Assembly (NCBI GenBank): GCA_003170295.1
Contig: PNAJ01000130.1
Span: 1-36,892, forward strand
From: Bryobacterales bacterium
GTDB lineage: Bacteria; Acidobacteriota; Terriglobia; Bryobacterales; Bryobacteraceae
DNA length: 36,892 nt
Direction: 5' to 3'
Made by a program: the position numbers and the translations under genes. Positions 8,146-16,215 of the stretch are shown one piece after another. The notes below the pieces were generated by a model that had not been told where the DNA came from, searched no databases, and was given only the letters and a program-made list of their open reading frames with translations. How positions within the stretch are numbered: position 1 is the first letter of the stretch; each line of letters starts with the position of its first letter.

Positions 8146-8203
8146 CTTAAATGACCATAAACGATCGAGAAACGCGCTTGCTGAGACCTTAAATGACCAT
8201 AAA
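8146..8203. repeat. Direct repeat cttaaatgaccataaa, 42-bp period
   Basis: The 16-mer cttaaatgaccataaa occurs at 8146-8161 and again at 8188-8203. Each copy contains an ATG; the second is the MATE start codon. The 42-bp period equals 14 codons, so the first ATG opens a frame whose stop codon touches the second ATG. Confidence 0.85.
8151..8192 (+). CDS. Possible 13-residue leader peptide ahead of the MATE gene
   Basis: The frame MTINDRETRLLRP ends with TAA at 8190-8192, directly followed by the MATE start codon at 8193. Its first three residues repeat the MATE start (MTI), because the start region is duplicated. If translated, it would couple translation to the exporter by stop-start reinitiation. 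There is no strong ribosome binding site ahead of either ATG, so it may be only a by-product of the duplication. Confidence 0.35.
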   Translation: MTINDRETRLLRP

Positions 8204-9536
8204 AACGGCTCTGCGCGCGGAGATTTCACCGATGATCCAACTGGCTCTGCCGCTGGTCGCGGCTGAGATCGGCTGGATGGCGATGGGCGTGGTCGATACC
8301 ATGTTCGTCGGTCGCATCGGCGCGATCGCGATTGGCGCGGTGAGTCTCGGCACAGTGATGTTTTATGGCGTCGCGATTGTCGCGAGCGGATTGCTGTTGG
8401 GGCTCGATACCTTGGTCGCGCAGTCCTTCGGCGCGGAGGACCATGACGATGTGCGCCATTCCCTTATCAACGGCGTGTGGTTATCGCTGTTGTTGATTCC
8501 TCTCGTAATGGTAGCGGTGTGGGCGGTGAGTCCTTTGCTCGGGGCAATTGGAATCGATCCGGAAGTGTTGCGCGAGACCAGGCCTTATCTGAGAGCGCTC
8601 AACTGGAGCGCGCCTCCGCTGCTCATTTATTTCGGCATGCGCCGCTATTTGCAATCGATCAATATCGTGAGGCCGGTGATGGTGACGCTGCTCACCGCGA
8701 ACCTGGTGAACATCGTTTGCAACTGGCTGTTCGTATTCGGCAATCTGGGCGCGCCGCGCATGGGAGTGGAAGGCTCAGGATGGGCGACATGCGTTTCGCG
8801 AGTTTACATGGCGATCGCGCTGGCAGTGGTGATCTGGCGGCACGATCCTGTAGTCGCGCGCATGCCATGGCGACCCGAGTTCGGGCGCATTCGCGAATTG
8901 CTGCGCTTGGGATTTCCGGCCGCGATGCAAATCGGTCTGGAGTGGGGGGTGTTCTCGACGGCAACATTGCTGATTGCGAGACTGGGCGCGACCGCGCTGG
9001 CCGGGCATCAAATCACATTAACGACGGTCAGCATGACATACATGATGCCCCTGGGAATCAGTTCGGCCGCGGCGGTGCGAGTGGGGCACGCGCTGGGGAG
9101 GGGCGATCCCGAAGGGATGGCTCGGGCAGGATGGACGGCGCTCGGATTGGGCGCGGCGATGATGTCGTGCGCGGCGATTTGTTTGATCGTATTTCCACAT
9201 TGGATTGCGCGGTTGTTTACGCCCGAAGCGGATGTGATCGCGGCGAGCATGCTGTTGCTGAGAATCGCGGCGTTTTTTCAATTATTCGACGGACTGCAAG
9301 TGGTGGCGACAGGTGCGCTGCGAGGGGCGGGAGATACTCGGACGCCGATGATTTGTCACTTCACCGGATATTGGGTGATCGGGCTTCCGGTGGGGGTGCT
9401 GTTATGTTTTCACTATCGGATGGGCGCGCCGGGGTTGTGGATTGGGCTGTGCGTGGGGTTGATTACGATTGGGATTGTACTAGTGGAGATGTGGAGAAGA
9501 AAGGAGTCAGGAGTCAGGAGTCAGGAGTCGGAATAA
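8193..9536 (+). CDS. MATE-family multidrug/cation efflux transporter
   Basis: A 447-residue polytopic inner-membrane protein with the NorM/DinF-type MATE fold: two halves of about six helices each. The N-half motif is AAEIGWMAMGVVDTMFVGRIG (about residues 23-43), and the second half shows GHQITLTTVSMTYMMPLGIS and GALRGAGDTRTPM, typical of the family. These carriers export cationic drugs or metabolites using Na+ or H+ gradients. The start at 8193 follows a duplicated start region. The last 11 residues (KESGVRSQESE) are encoded by a heptanucleotide repeat and are not part of the family fold. Substrate cannot be told. Confidence 0.93.
   Translation: MTIKTALRAEISPMIQLALPLVAAEIGWMAMGVVDTMFVGRIGAIAIGAVSLGTVMFYGVAIVASGLLLGLDTLVAQSFGAEDHDDVRHSLINGVWLSLLLIPLVMVAVWAVSPLLGAIGIDPEVLRETRPYLRALNWSAPPLLIYFGMRRYLQSINIVRPVMVTLLTANLVNIVCNWLFVFGNLGAPRMGVEGSGWATCVSRVYMAIALAVVIWRHDPVVARMPWRPEFGRIRELLRLGFPAAMQIGLEWGVFSTATLLIARLGATALAGHQITLTTVSMTYMMPLGISSAAAVRVGHALGRGDPEGMARAGWTALGLGAAMMSCAAICLIVFPHWIARLFTPEADVIAASMLLLRIAAFFQLFDGLQVVATGALRGAGDTRTPMICHFTGYWVIGLPVGVLLCFHYRMGAPGLWIGLCVGLITIGIVLVEMWRRKESGVRSQESE
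9503..9530. repeat. Heptanucleotide repeat (ggagtca)x4 at the MATE 3' end
   Basis: Three copies of ggagtca and one ggagtcg run from 9503 to 9530 and encode the C-terminal tail of the MATE protein; the stop follows at 9534-9536. A 7-bp unit is not a multiple of three, so each change in copy number shifts the frame and changes the tail. A second heptamer repeat lies at 32424-32458. Confidence 0.85.
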
Positions 9537-9612
9537 GGGGTGGCCGCAAGGCGGTCGTGGCACACACCCCGGCAATTGCGATACTCTTCTCAGCCACGCG
9601 CTTCCCACGATT

Positions 9613-9915
9613 TTACAGCGTTGATATCCGATGAATGGCTTTAACTGCCAGGGTTGGATCGTGCTCGATGATACTTAAGAGTGCGGCTGCGGGACCGGTT
9701 GGACGGCGGCGGTCTTGCTCCCAGTTTTGAAGGGTCTTTACGCTTACACCGATCAAGCGAGCGAACTCGGATTGTGAAAGGCTGGTTCGCTCGCGAATCA
9801 CGCGGACTCCGGGACCGCCGATTACAGTTCTTCGTGCAGGCTTTTTCTCTCCGCGGAGTATTGCGCCCGCCTCACGTACGCTGCCTAACAGCTCTTCAAA
9901 CATTTCTTTTTTCAT
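9613..9915 (-). CDS. nadS: NadS-type HTH antitoxin
   Basis: A 100-residue protein. After a NadS-like N-terminus (MKKEMFEELLGSVREAGAIL) comes a Cro/C1-type helix-turn-helix at about residues 42-85 (RERTSLSQSEFARLIGVSVK, TLQNWEQDRRRPTGPA). NadS-like proteins are antitoxins and autorepressors of RelE/HigB-type toxins, with the toxin gene first. I chose the ATG at 9915; an upstream in-frame start at 9945 lies deep within the toxin gene. The start overlaps the toxin 3' end by 20 bp. The partner toxin has lost its N-terminus, so the antitoxin is probably an orphan now. Confidence 0.85.
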   Translation of the reverse strand: MKKEMFEELLGSVREAGAILRGEKKPARRTVIGGPGVRVIRERTSLSQSEFARLIGVSVKTLQNWEQDRRRPTGPAAALLSIIEHDPTLAVKAIHRISTL

Positions 9916-10210
9916 TGCCGAACTCCTCTTTGATAATCCTGGCAAGCTGTGAGATCTGTCTCGGAGTCAGATCGGCTGCCACGTTCTTTGGATAGGCGTA
10001 GAGCAGAAGGATCGTGTCCTTTCGCACCGCCCAATGATAGATGACACGAGCGCCGCCGCTTTTTCCTCGCACTCCAATCGCGATCCGAACCTTGCGTATC
10101 CCGCCACCACCTCTGATGAGATCGCCGATCCCCGGATTCGCGGTTGAAGGGGTTGAGGGGCCGAAGGGGCCGAAGGGGACAGCCTGACGTGACTCCTTGC
10201 CTATTTGCAT
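9896..10210 (-). pseudogene. RelE/HigB-type toxin with N-terminus replaced by a mobile repeat
   Basis: From about 10138 down to 9896 the frame encodes the C-terminal two thirds of a RelE/HigB-type mRNA interferase: GIGDLIRGGGGIRKVRIAI, RGKSGGARVIYHWAV, ILLLYAYPKNVAADLTPRQ and a helical end overlapping the antitoxin. The usual first 30-40 residues are missing. In their place the frame runs into the terminal repeat of the element at 10172-10519, which supplies an ATG at 10210 and MQIGKESRQAVPF plus a low-complexity linker. An ORF is therefore open, but the protein would be a chimera lacking the first helices of the fold; probably inactive. Confidence 0.75.
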
Positions 10211-10519
10211 GAAACCAGCAGACTGCCCCGTCCCCTTCGGTCAGTCTCCGCCCTTGCGCAGTCTTTTAGGGCCTTATCCGCACCAGACCCTTCCATGCCG
10301 GGATTTTGAAGGTAGTAGATATCGGTCCAACAGGGCGAAGCTGCTGGGAAATCTGAAGACGCACCTCCGAGTTGACTGGATTTATTAGGAAGAATCCGGC
10401 AGATCGTTCCTGCGGAGCTTTGTGAGAGCATCGCGGAGAGGGCAGAAAACAACGAAGGGGACGGAGCAGTCTGATGGTTTCATGCAAGTAAGCAAGGAGT
10501 CACGTCAGGCTGTCCCCTT
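10172..10519. mobile_element. 348-bp palindrome-ended element, copy A
   Basis: The ends are about 66-bp inverted repeats with about four mismatches (left 10172-10238, right 10454-10519), starting gaaggggacagcctgacg. Each arm is itself bounded by gaaggggac and gtccccttc, so each looks like a REP hairpin. The 215-bp middle closely matches copy B at 11190-11553 in the same orientation. There is no transposase inside, so it is non-autonomous, resembling a MITE or a REPIN of the kind moved by REP-associated tyrosine transposases (inference). It truncates the toxin gene on its left and lies 29 bp before the gene at 10549. Confidence 0.8.
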
Positions 10520-10548
10520 TAACCCTTTAACCGTGATAAGCTCTCAAG

Positions 10549-11136
10549 ATGCAAAGGCTGGTTCTTTTCGCGTTTTTTATCAGCGCCGCCTCGGCTGGGC
10601 CAATCGTGGTCGGCCCGATTGACATACATGGCTTTGGATCATACGAATGGCAAAGCGGAAATGGTTGGGTCATACATTTCAGCGCCTCTGGAGCGAGTGG
10701 GAGCGACACCGTATCGTTTGATACCGTGGCTGTCTTCGATGCCAACGAGGTTCCAGGCCCTATTTTTCCGGGCTTACCGGACTATTTTACGGCACCCCCA
10801 GAGTGTTTTTGGGTGGGGTCGGCATCGATTGATGGCATCTTCGGATCTTGCAATGTTCCGAACGCCCAGTTTTCTATTGGCGGCACCGGAACTCTAGTTC
10901 TGTTCGACTTAATGGGCAATGTCGTGGCCACCGCATCTTTGATCGCCCCTTTGACATTTTACAATGAGGTAGATACGTTTAATGGCAACCAACTCGTTCA
11001 AGTTACGGCCGATTTCACGGTCGGTTCAGAGCCAAATGACGCCGTTATCATGGGAGTGGGATTGGGCACTCTTCTGTTTGCCATCCTAAATCGCAAGCTT
11101 CGCTTTCCTAGCGGGCTCTCCGCGAAGAATCTTTAG
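10549..11136 (+). CDS. Exported PEP-CTERM-like protein between two repeat elements
   Basis: A 195-residue protein with a signal peptide (MQRLVLFAFFISAASAGPIV), a beta-rich, Gly/Ser-rich central region and a C-terminal membrane segment preceded by SEPND and followed by basic residues (AVIMGVGLGTLLFAILNRKL). That layout is the PEP-CTERM sorting pattern, although the exact PEP motif is altered to SEPN. Such proteins are processed by exosortases and exported to the surface or exopolysaccharide matrix; no exosortase gene is in the window. No known enzyme domain is visible. It lies between directly repeated copies of the same mobile element, so its promoter must lie in the element end or in the 29-bp gap. 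Confidence 0.65.
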   Translation: MQRLVLFAFFISAASAGPIVVGPIDIHGFGSYEWQSGNGWVIHFSASGASGSDTVSFDTVAVFDANEVPGPIFPGLPDYFTAPPECFWVGSASIDGIFGSCNVPNAQFSIGGTGTLVLFDLMGNVVATASLIAPLTFYNEVDTFNGNQLVQVTADFTVGSEPNDAVIMGVGLGTLLFAILNRKLRFPSGLSAKNL

Positions 11137-11189
11137 TGTCAAAACATGTCGACACGACTCGCGTGGACGCTTGCGCCACGGGGACACCC

Positions 11190-11553
11190 GAAGGGGACAG
11201 CCTGACGTGACTCCTTGATTATTTGCATGAAACCAGCAGACTGCTCCGTCCCCTTCGGTCATTCTCAGCTTTTGCGCAGTCTTTTAGGGCCTGATCCGCA
11301 CCAGACCCTTCCACGGCGGGATTCTGGATTTTGAAAAGGAGCAGATATCGGTCCATCAGGGCGAAACTGCTGCTGGGAAACCTGAAGACCGCCCTCCGAG
11401 TTGACTGGACTGGATTGTTAGGAAGAATCTGGGTAGATCGTTCCTGCGGAGCTTGAGAGAGTATCGCAGGGAGAGTAGAAAACAACGAAGGGGACGGAGC
11501 AGTCTGATGGTTTCATGCAAATAATCAAGGAGTCACGTCAGGCTGTCCCCTTC
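11190..11553. mobile_element. 364-bp palindrome-ended element, copy B
   Basis: The second copy of the element at 10172-10519. Its 67-bp terminal inverted repeats (11190-11256 and 11487-11553) differ at a single position (accagcag versus accatcag), better preserved than in copy A. The internal sequence aligns with copy A with small insertions and substitutions, in the same orientation. Both ends contain an outward-reading ATG and the coding potential MQIIKESRQAVPF. There is no transposase inside. It is followed immediately by the cttcgacc minisatellite. Confidence 0.8.
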
Positions 11554-11668
11554 GACCCTTCGACCCGTCCCCTTCGACCCCTTCGACCCTTCGACCCCCT
11601 TCGACCCCTTCGACCCCCTTCGACCCCTTCGACCGTCCCTTCGACCCCCCTTCGACCCTTCGACCCCA
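11551..11668. repeat. cttcgacc minisatellite
   Basis: About 118 bp consists of cttcgacc-type units with variable C-run lengths (units of 7-12 bp), starting inside the last bases of element B (gtccccttcgaccc). A similar but shorter G-rich run (gttgaaggggttgaggggccgaaggggcc) sits beside element A at 10143-10171. The unit resembles the element terminus (cccttcg), so the array probably grew from the element end by slippage. Irregular spacing and no spacers exclude a CRISPR. Confidence 0.8.
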
Positions 11669-11728
11669 ATTCCGAACACCGGCAATTCAAAATCTGGAAA
11701 ATTCGCAGCGCCAAGCGCGCCTCTTTCC

Positions 11729-12103
11729 TCACCGATGCCGAGGAGCACGGCTCCGCGAACCAATCGCCTCCGCGATCATCGCCGTCACCAGGCTGTTGAT
11801 GCTGACGCCCTCGCTTTTTGCCTGCTCCGTCAATTTCAGATAGAGCGTTCGTGGCAGACGCTGGCGCCACTGCGCCGCCTCGATTCCGGGCTTTGGCGCC
11901 TTCCTGCCGGATTCTTTGAAGACTTCGAGGCAGTCGCGCAGAGCCTCTCTGCCATTGGAAATCGCTTCCTCAATGGTTTCCCCGTCCGACATGCATCCTG
12001 GGATTTCCGGATACTCCGCCAGATATCCGCCGCCCTCGTCCTTCGAGAGCGGACGTATCGTGATCCGGTATCCATCGGCAGTTTGCTTCCTTGCTGCCTT
12101 CAT
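11729..12103 (-). CDS. hicB: HicB-family antitoxin
   Basis: A 124-residue protein. The N-terminal HicB partial RNase H-like fold covers about residues 10-60 (GGYLAEYPEIPGCMSDGETI, EEAISNGREALRDCLEVF). A C-terminal ribbon-helix-helix-like segment covers about 82-112 (RLPRTLYLKLTEQAKSEG, SINSLVTAMIAEAI) and binds DNA in this family. It should neutralise HicA and repress the operon. The start overlaps the hicA stop by 4 bp (ATGA). The downstream end lies close to the cttcgacc minisatellite. Confidence 0.92.
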   Translation of the reverse strand: MKAARKQTADGYRITIRPLSKDEGGGYLAEYPEIPGCMSDGETIEEAISNGREALRDCLEVFKESGRKAPKPGIEAAQWRQRLPRTLYLKLTEQAKSEGVSINSLVTAMIAEAIGSRSRAPRHR

Positions 12104-12342
12104 AGGTTCCTCGCATCAACCAGCGCCAAAAAATGCTTAATGTAAACCGGCTTGATCGGACGCTTCGCCGGAACGGAAACATTTTCTCTAACACCGGAGG
12201 CGCTGAAAATAACGTGACTTCCGCCGTGGCCCGGCCTGCGCCACTCCAAGCCATTTTTCTCCGCGACCTCCATCAAATCCTCGATCCGCCAACCGTTTGG
12301 ATTCTGACGCATCTTCCGAAGTGATTTGTCAGACGCCGCCAC
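12100..12342 (-). CDS. hicA: HicA-family mRNA interferase toxin
   Basis: An 80-residue protein with the HicA double-stranded-RNA-binding-like fold: WRIEDLMEVAEKNGLEWRRP, then GHGGSHVIFSASG containing the catalytic His, then VSVPAKRPIKPVYIKHFLAL. HicA cleaves mRNA to arrest growth. A GTG at 12342 (MAASDKSLRKMRQ) is used here; a later ATG at MRQNPNGW is the alternative. It is the first gene of a hicA-hicB operon with a 4-bp overlap and an operator-like palindrome just upstream. Both partners look intact. Confidence 0.92.
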   Translation of the reverse strand: MAASDKSLRKMRQNPNGWRIEDLMEVAEKNGLEWRRPGHGGSHVIFSASGVRENVSVPAKRPIKPVYIKHFLALVDARNL

Positions 12343-12349
12343 TTATTTC

Positions 12350-12371
12350 ATGATACCGCATCAGGTATCAT
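12350..12371. promoter_or_regulatory. Operator-like palindrome upstream of hicAB
   Basis: 8-bp perfect inverted arms atgatacc / ggtatcat are separated by 6 bp, centred about 18 bp upstream of the hicA start. A tatgat that could serve as a -10 box on the minus strand overlaps its edge. Position and symmetry fit an autoregulatory site for HicB or the HicAB complex; this is inferred from how such modules are controlled. Confidence 0.55.
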
Positions 12372-12438
12372 CATATGCTACACGGATTGCAGAGAATGCT
12401 GAAGATTCTGGCCAGGCGTTTCGCCTGCCGTGTTGCAG

Positions 12439-14601
12439 CTACAGCCGCACCCTTCGCAACCGCAGCGCATTTGCAATTACCGACACCGAACTAAACGTCA
12501 TTGCCGCGCTCGCGATCATTGGACTCAGCAGCAATCCGAAAAACGGATACAGCGCCCCCGCTGCGATCGGCACTCCGAGCAAATTATAGATGAATGCAAA
12601 AAACAAATTCTGCCGGATATTTTTCATCGTCGCGCGACTTAAATGCAGTGCGCGCAGAATCCCATTGAGGTCTCCCGAGAGCAGCGTGATGCCCGCGCTT
12701 TCCATCGCCACATCCGCGCCTGTTCCCATTGCGATTCCCACCTGCGCCTGCGCCAAAGCAGGCGCGTCGTTGACGCCGTCGCCCGCCATCGCGACCATGC
12801 GGCCTTGCTTTTGGAACCGCTCGACCAAGTCGCGTTTTCCATCGGGCAAAACTTCGGCTTCCACTTCCTCTAGCCCAAGTTTTTTCGCGACCGCCATCGC
12901 CGTAGTGCGATCGTCGCCGGTCAACATCACGATGCGGATTTTCTCCGCGCGCAGCTTTTTTACAGTCTCCGCGGCGGATGCCTTGATGGGATCGGAAACC
13001 GACAAAACACCCGCCAAATGCCCATTTATCGCGATAAATACGGCTGTTTCGCCCTTTTCGCGCAATGATGCAATTATGGTCAAATAAGGGCTCGCGTCGA
13101 TGGACCTATGGTCAATTAAGGCCCGATTACCGACCACTATTTCGCGCCCATCGACGGTTCCAGAGACCCCCAACCCGGGCATGGACTGGAAATTTTCGGG
13201 TTTCGTCAGCGTGAGTCCCTTCTCGCGAGCCCCCTCGACGATCGCGCCCGCCAGCGGATGCTCGCTGCCCATTTCGAGGCTCGCCGCCAGCCGCAAAACA
13301 TCGGGATCGCCCACCACCGACGCCAATCGCGGCTTGCCTTCCGTCAGCGTTCCGGTCTTATCGACAATCAGAGTGTCAATCTTTTCAAGCGCTTCGAGCG
13401 CCTCCGCGTTACGAATCAGGACTCCTTCTCTCGCTCCGCGGCCGGTTCCGACCATGATCGACATCGGCGTCGCCAATCCCAAAGCGCAAGGGCAGGCGAT
13501 AATCAGCACCGCGACGGCGTTGACCAGCGCCCCAGCCGGCGAATAAACCGCCCAGATTATTGCAGTTAGTATTGCGACCAGCAGAACAGCAGGCACAAAC
13601 CAGCCAGCCACCACGTCGGCGAGCCGCTGGATCGGCGCACGGGATCTCTGTGCCTGGCTTACCATTCTCACGATCTGGGCGAGCATGGTATCGTTGCCGA
13701 CCCGCTCGGCCGTCATAAGGAAACTGCCTGTTTTGTTGAGAGTGCCGCCGGTGACCGCGTCGCCCGCTGCTTTCTCTGCCGGCATCGATTCGCCGGTCAT
13801 CATCGATTCGTCAATCGCACTCGCGCCGCTCAGAATCTTGCCATCGACGGGCACTTTTTCACCCGGCCGGACCCGCAGCATATCACCCGGCAGCACCTGC
13901 TCAAGGGGAACATCTTGTTCAGAACCATCGGCTTCCACGCGGCGCGCGGTCTTGGGAGCCAGACCAAGCAGCGCCTTCAACGCATTCTGCGTCTGCCCCC
14001 GCGCACGCAGTTCGAGAACCTGCCCCAGTAGAACTAGAGTAGTGATCACCGCGGCCGGCTCGAAATAGGATTCGCCAAAAAAACTGTATATATAAGATAC
14101 CGAGACACCTAATCCGATCAGCGTGAACATGTTCAAGCTGCGATTGCCAATCGACGCCCAGGCTCGCTCGAAGATCGGCCACCCAGCCCATAAAACGACC
14201 GGCGTCGCGAGCACACACTCTATCCACTTGTTTACAGGCCAGATCATGAACACGAGCAGGGGAACTGTCAGCACAGCCGCGATCCAGAACCGCCGCGTCA
14301 TGTCTTCGAGCTCGGGGTTTTTGTCGTCGAGCGAAACCGTCATCGGCTCCAGCGCCATGCCGCAGATGGGACACGCACCTGGCTGATTCCGAATGATTTG
14401 CGGATGCATCGGGCAAGTAAACTGGGTGCCTTTCGACACGGCAGTAGTGACCAGTTTTGGTTTCAGATACGTCTCAGGCGACGCGCTAAATTTCGCGAGA
14501 CACCCTTTGCCGCAGAAGAAGTATTCCGTGCCCTGGTATGTATGCGATCCCGCACATTTTTCGGGATTTACCGTCATCCCGCAGACTGGATCGACGCTCA
14601 T
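12439..14601 (-). CDS. copA: Copper-exporting P1B-type ATPase with N-terminal YHS domain
   Basis: A 720-residue membrane ATPase that should pump Cu(I) out of the cytoplasm. In order: a YHS metal-binding domain (residues 1-47, [12 protein letters not shown]), a heavy-metal-binding domain (about 60-88, [20 protein letters not shown]), then the membrane core. It has TGES at about 269, the CPC metal site (370-372, [13 protein letters not shown]), the phosphorylated Asp414 in [18 protein letters not shown], and [11 protein letters not shown]. Late helices contain FIYNLLGVP and MTFSSVSV, the Cu(I)-type ligands. There is no HMA domain; the YHS/HMBD pair replaces it. The ATG overlaps the sensor kinase stop (ATGA), so it is translationally coupled to it. 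Confidence 0.93.
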   Translation of the reverse strand: MSVDPVCGMTVNPEKCAGSHTYQGTEYFFCGKGCLAKFSASPETYLKPKLVTTAVSKGTQFTCPMHPQIIRNQPGACPICGMALEPMTVSLDDKNPELEDMTRRFWIAAVLTVPLLVFMIWPVNKWIECVLATPVVLWAGWPIFERAWASIGNRSLNMFTLIGLGVSVSYIYSFFGESYFEPAAVITTLVLLGQVLELRARGQTQNALKALLGLAPKTARRVEADGSEQDVPLEQVLPGDMLRVRPGEKVPVDGKILSGASAIDESMMTGESMPAEKAAGDAVTGGTLNKTGSFLMTAERVGNDTMLAQIVRMVSQAQRSRAPIQRLADVVAGWFVPAVLLVAILTAIIWAVYSPAGALVNAVAVLIIACPCALGLATPMSIMVGTGRGAREGVLIRNAEALEALEKIDTLIVDKTGTLTEGKPRLASVVGDPDVLRLAASLEMGSEHPLAGAIVEGAREKGLTLTKPENFQSMPGLGVSGTVDGREIVVGNRALIDHRSIDASPYLTIIASLREKGETAVFIAINGHLAGVLSVSDPIKASAAETVKKLRAEKIRIVMLTGDDRTTAMAVAKKLGLEEVEAEVLPDGKRDLVERFQKQGRMVAMAGDGVNDAPALAQAQVGIAMGTGADVAMESAGITLLSGDLNGILRALHLSRATMKNIRQNLFFAFIYNLLGVPIAAGALYPFFGLLLSPMIASAAMTFSSVSVIANALRLRRVRL

Positions 14602-15953
14602 ACCGATGGCAGGCGGAGCGTGAAAACAGATCCGCGCCCAAGCTGGCTCTCGACTTCCACGGCTCCGTTCATCCGCTCCACCACGTGTTTCACAATAGAT
14701 AGACCCAGTCCCGTGCCACCGACTTGGCGCGACCGTGCTTTATCGATGCGGTAAAACCGTTCGAAGATTCGTGGCAGATCCTGGGAAGGGATGCCGACGC
14801 CTGTGTCCGAGATCACGATTTCGACCTGATGGCGATCGTCAAGTGTCGCTCTGACATGCACTTCCCCTCCCGGCCGGTTGAACTTGATGGCGTTCGCCAG
14901 CAGATTGAGAATGGCCTGCTCCAGACGCAGCCGGCTGCCGCTGACAAACACATTTTCCACATTTTCGCAGATCAATGTCACGTCCCGTTCTCGCGCCTCG
15001 GCCTGTACCGTGACCACGGCAGCATCGAGAACTCCAGCTACCGAGATCACTTCAGGTTCGGGATCGATGCCCGATTCCAGTTCGGAGAGGACCAGGAGAT
15101 CCGCCGCTATGCTATTGAGCCGCACTGCGTTGGTGCGAATGATCTCGACAAATTTGCGGCTATTCGCCGTATCGGAGAGCGCGCCGTCGAGCAGCGTTTC
15201 CGCGTAGCCGATGACGCCTGCGAGCGGGGTCCGCAATTCATGCGAAACGTTGGCAACAAAGTCTTTACGAACTTGTTCCAGCCGTTCGAGCTCGGTGGTA
15301 TCGTGCAAAATCGCAATCGCGCCGCGCCCTGCCGGCATGGCGAGAGGGTTCGCCTGCACTTCAAAAGTGCGCCCAAACGCCGCCGACAGTTTGACGCGCA
15401 AGTTGCGAGGCTCGCCGGTAGAAAGCACCTCGCGCAGCAGTTGATGGAGTCCGGTGTCACGAACAAGTTCGAGCAAAGAAAGGCCTTCAAAGGCCGCGCC
15501 TCGAAATCCGATGGCTTTTAAAAACGCCGTATTGCAGAAGGTGACGCGCAAATCGGGATCGACCGCGAGCACGCCTTCCGCCATGCTCGATAAAATCGCC
15601 TCGCGCCGCGCCGATTCAAAACGCAAACGGTCGAGCAGGCGGCGCAACTCCTTTGCAACTCCAGCGATAGAATGTTCGAGCGACCCCAGATCGTCGCTCG
15701 AATCCTCCACGGGCCGGTCCGGAGCGCCTGTGAGAATTCCTTCCGTGATCTGCTTCAACTTGCTGACGCGGTGGGCGAGCGAGCGCGAAATAAGAAACGC
15801 GACCAGAAGCGCCATCAGCGAGGAAATAAGGGCAATCGTGAATACCTGCAGGCGAACCTCGGTCCCGACAAGGACGCGATCGATGGCAAATAAAGTAATC
15901 ACGATCAACGCAACCGCGATCAGCAGCAGGCGGCGAAAAAGAGAGCCCGTCAT
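14598..15953 (-). CDS. PhoR-like membrane sensor histidine kinase (no adjacent response regulator)
   Basis: A 451-residue protein with two transmembrane helices (about residues 9-28 and 37-56) and a very short extracytoplasmic loop. These are followed by a HAMP-like region (57-110), a PAS domain (about 115-215), a HisKA domain with [11 protein letters not shown] (His238) and an HATPase_c domain with the N box ([10 protein letters not shown], 350-359), DTGVGIP and [13 protein letters not shown]. The layout matches PhoR-type kinases. There is no response regulator on either side. It overlaps copA by 4 bp, hinting at a role in metal or envelope stress (inference). It starts 40 bp after the small zeta-partner gene, with a small palindrome between. 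Confidence 0.9.
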   Translation of the reverse strand: MTGSLFRRLLLIAVALIVITLFAIDRVLVGTEVRLQVFTIALISSLMALLVAFLISRSLAHRVSKLKQITEGILTGAPDRPVEDSSDDLGSLEHSIAGVAKELRRLLDRLRFESARREAILSSMAEGVLAVDPDLRVTFCNTAFLKAIGFRGAAFEGLSLLELVRDTGLHQLLREVLSTGEPRNLRVKLSAAFGRTFEVQANPLAMPAGRGAIAILHDTTELERLEQVRKDFVANVSHELRTPLAGVIGYAETLLDGALSDTANSRKFVEIIRTNAVRLNSIAADLLVLSELESGIDPEPEVISVAGVLDAAVVTVQAEARERDVTLICENVENVFVSGSRLRLEQAILNLLANAIKFNRPGGEVHVRATLDDRHQVEIVISDTGVGIPSQDLPRIFERFYRIDKARSRQVGGTGLGLSIVKHVVERMNGAVEVESQLGRGSVFTLRLPSV

Positions 15954-15959
15954 TTATAG

Positions 15960-15984
15960 TTGGGAAAAATTCAGTTTATCCCAA
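15960..15984. promoter_or_regulatory. Short inverted repeat between the zeta module and the kinase
   Basis: ttggga (15960-15965) pairs with tcccaa (15979-15984) across a 13-nt AT-rich loop, just upstream of the kinase start at 15953. It may be a weak terminator for the toxin module or a regulator site for the kinase-copA pair; too short to decide. Confidence 0.3.
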
Positions 15985-15993
15985 ACTCAAAGC

Positions 15994-16215
15994 TTAGTAG
16001 CGGAAAGGTTCGAGGTTGGCGTATTGCTCGGGGATGGGAATATCTTTGGCGTCGACTGCGACCGGTTTGCCATTTTCGGCGAACGTCATCGGGACATTGG
16101 CTTGGCGATGGAGGAGCACTGCGCGGTAAAAAGCTTTCGTGAGAGCCTCTTTGACACTGACGCCGTCATTGATGATTTCGCTGATGGTCCGTGTGCCATT
16201 TCCGTTCTCAGGCAT
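15994..16215 (-). CDS. Small partner protein of the zeta-type toxin
   Basis: A 73-residue soluble protein beginning MPENGNGTRTISEIINDGVS, with a helix (VKEALTKAFYRAVLLHRQA) and a short beta/acidic tail (PMTFAENGKPVAVDAKDIPI). Small proteins with the pattern 'helix, then ...DGKPV...P.E' commonly lie next to zeta-like kinases of this kind, so I read it as the antitoxin or an accessory protein; this is inference from context and pattern. Its start overlaps the toxin 3' end by 8 bp. The toxin-first order is the reverse of epsilon-zeta and PezAT. Confidence 0.65.
   Translation of the reverse strand: MPENGNGTRTISEIINDGVSVKEALTKAFYRAVLLHRQANVPMTFAENGKPVAVDAKDIPIPEQYANLEPFRY

Noticed and set aside
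8477..9634. Long open frame (385 codons) on the plus strand
   Set aside because: It is a high-GC shadow of the MATE gene in another frame; it has no hydrophobic pattern or family match.
10201..10487. Minus-strand frames inside the 348-bp element
   Set aside because: They differ between the two copies by frame-changing indels, so the element interior is not a conserved gene.
11551..11668. Tandem cttcgacc array as a CRISPR
   Set aside because: Units are contiguous, 7-12 bp and of variable length, with no unique spacers and no cas gene.
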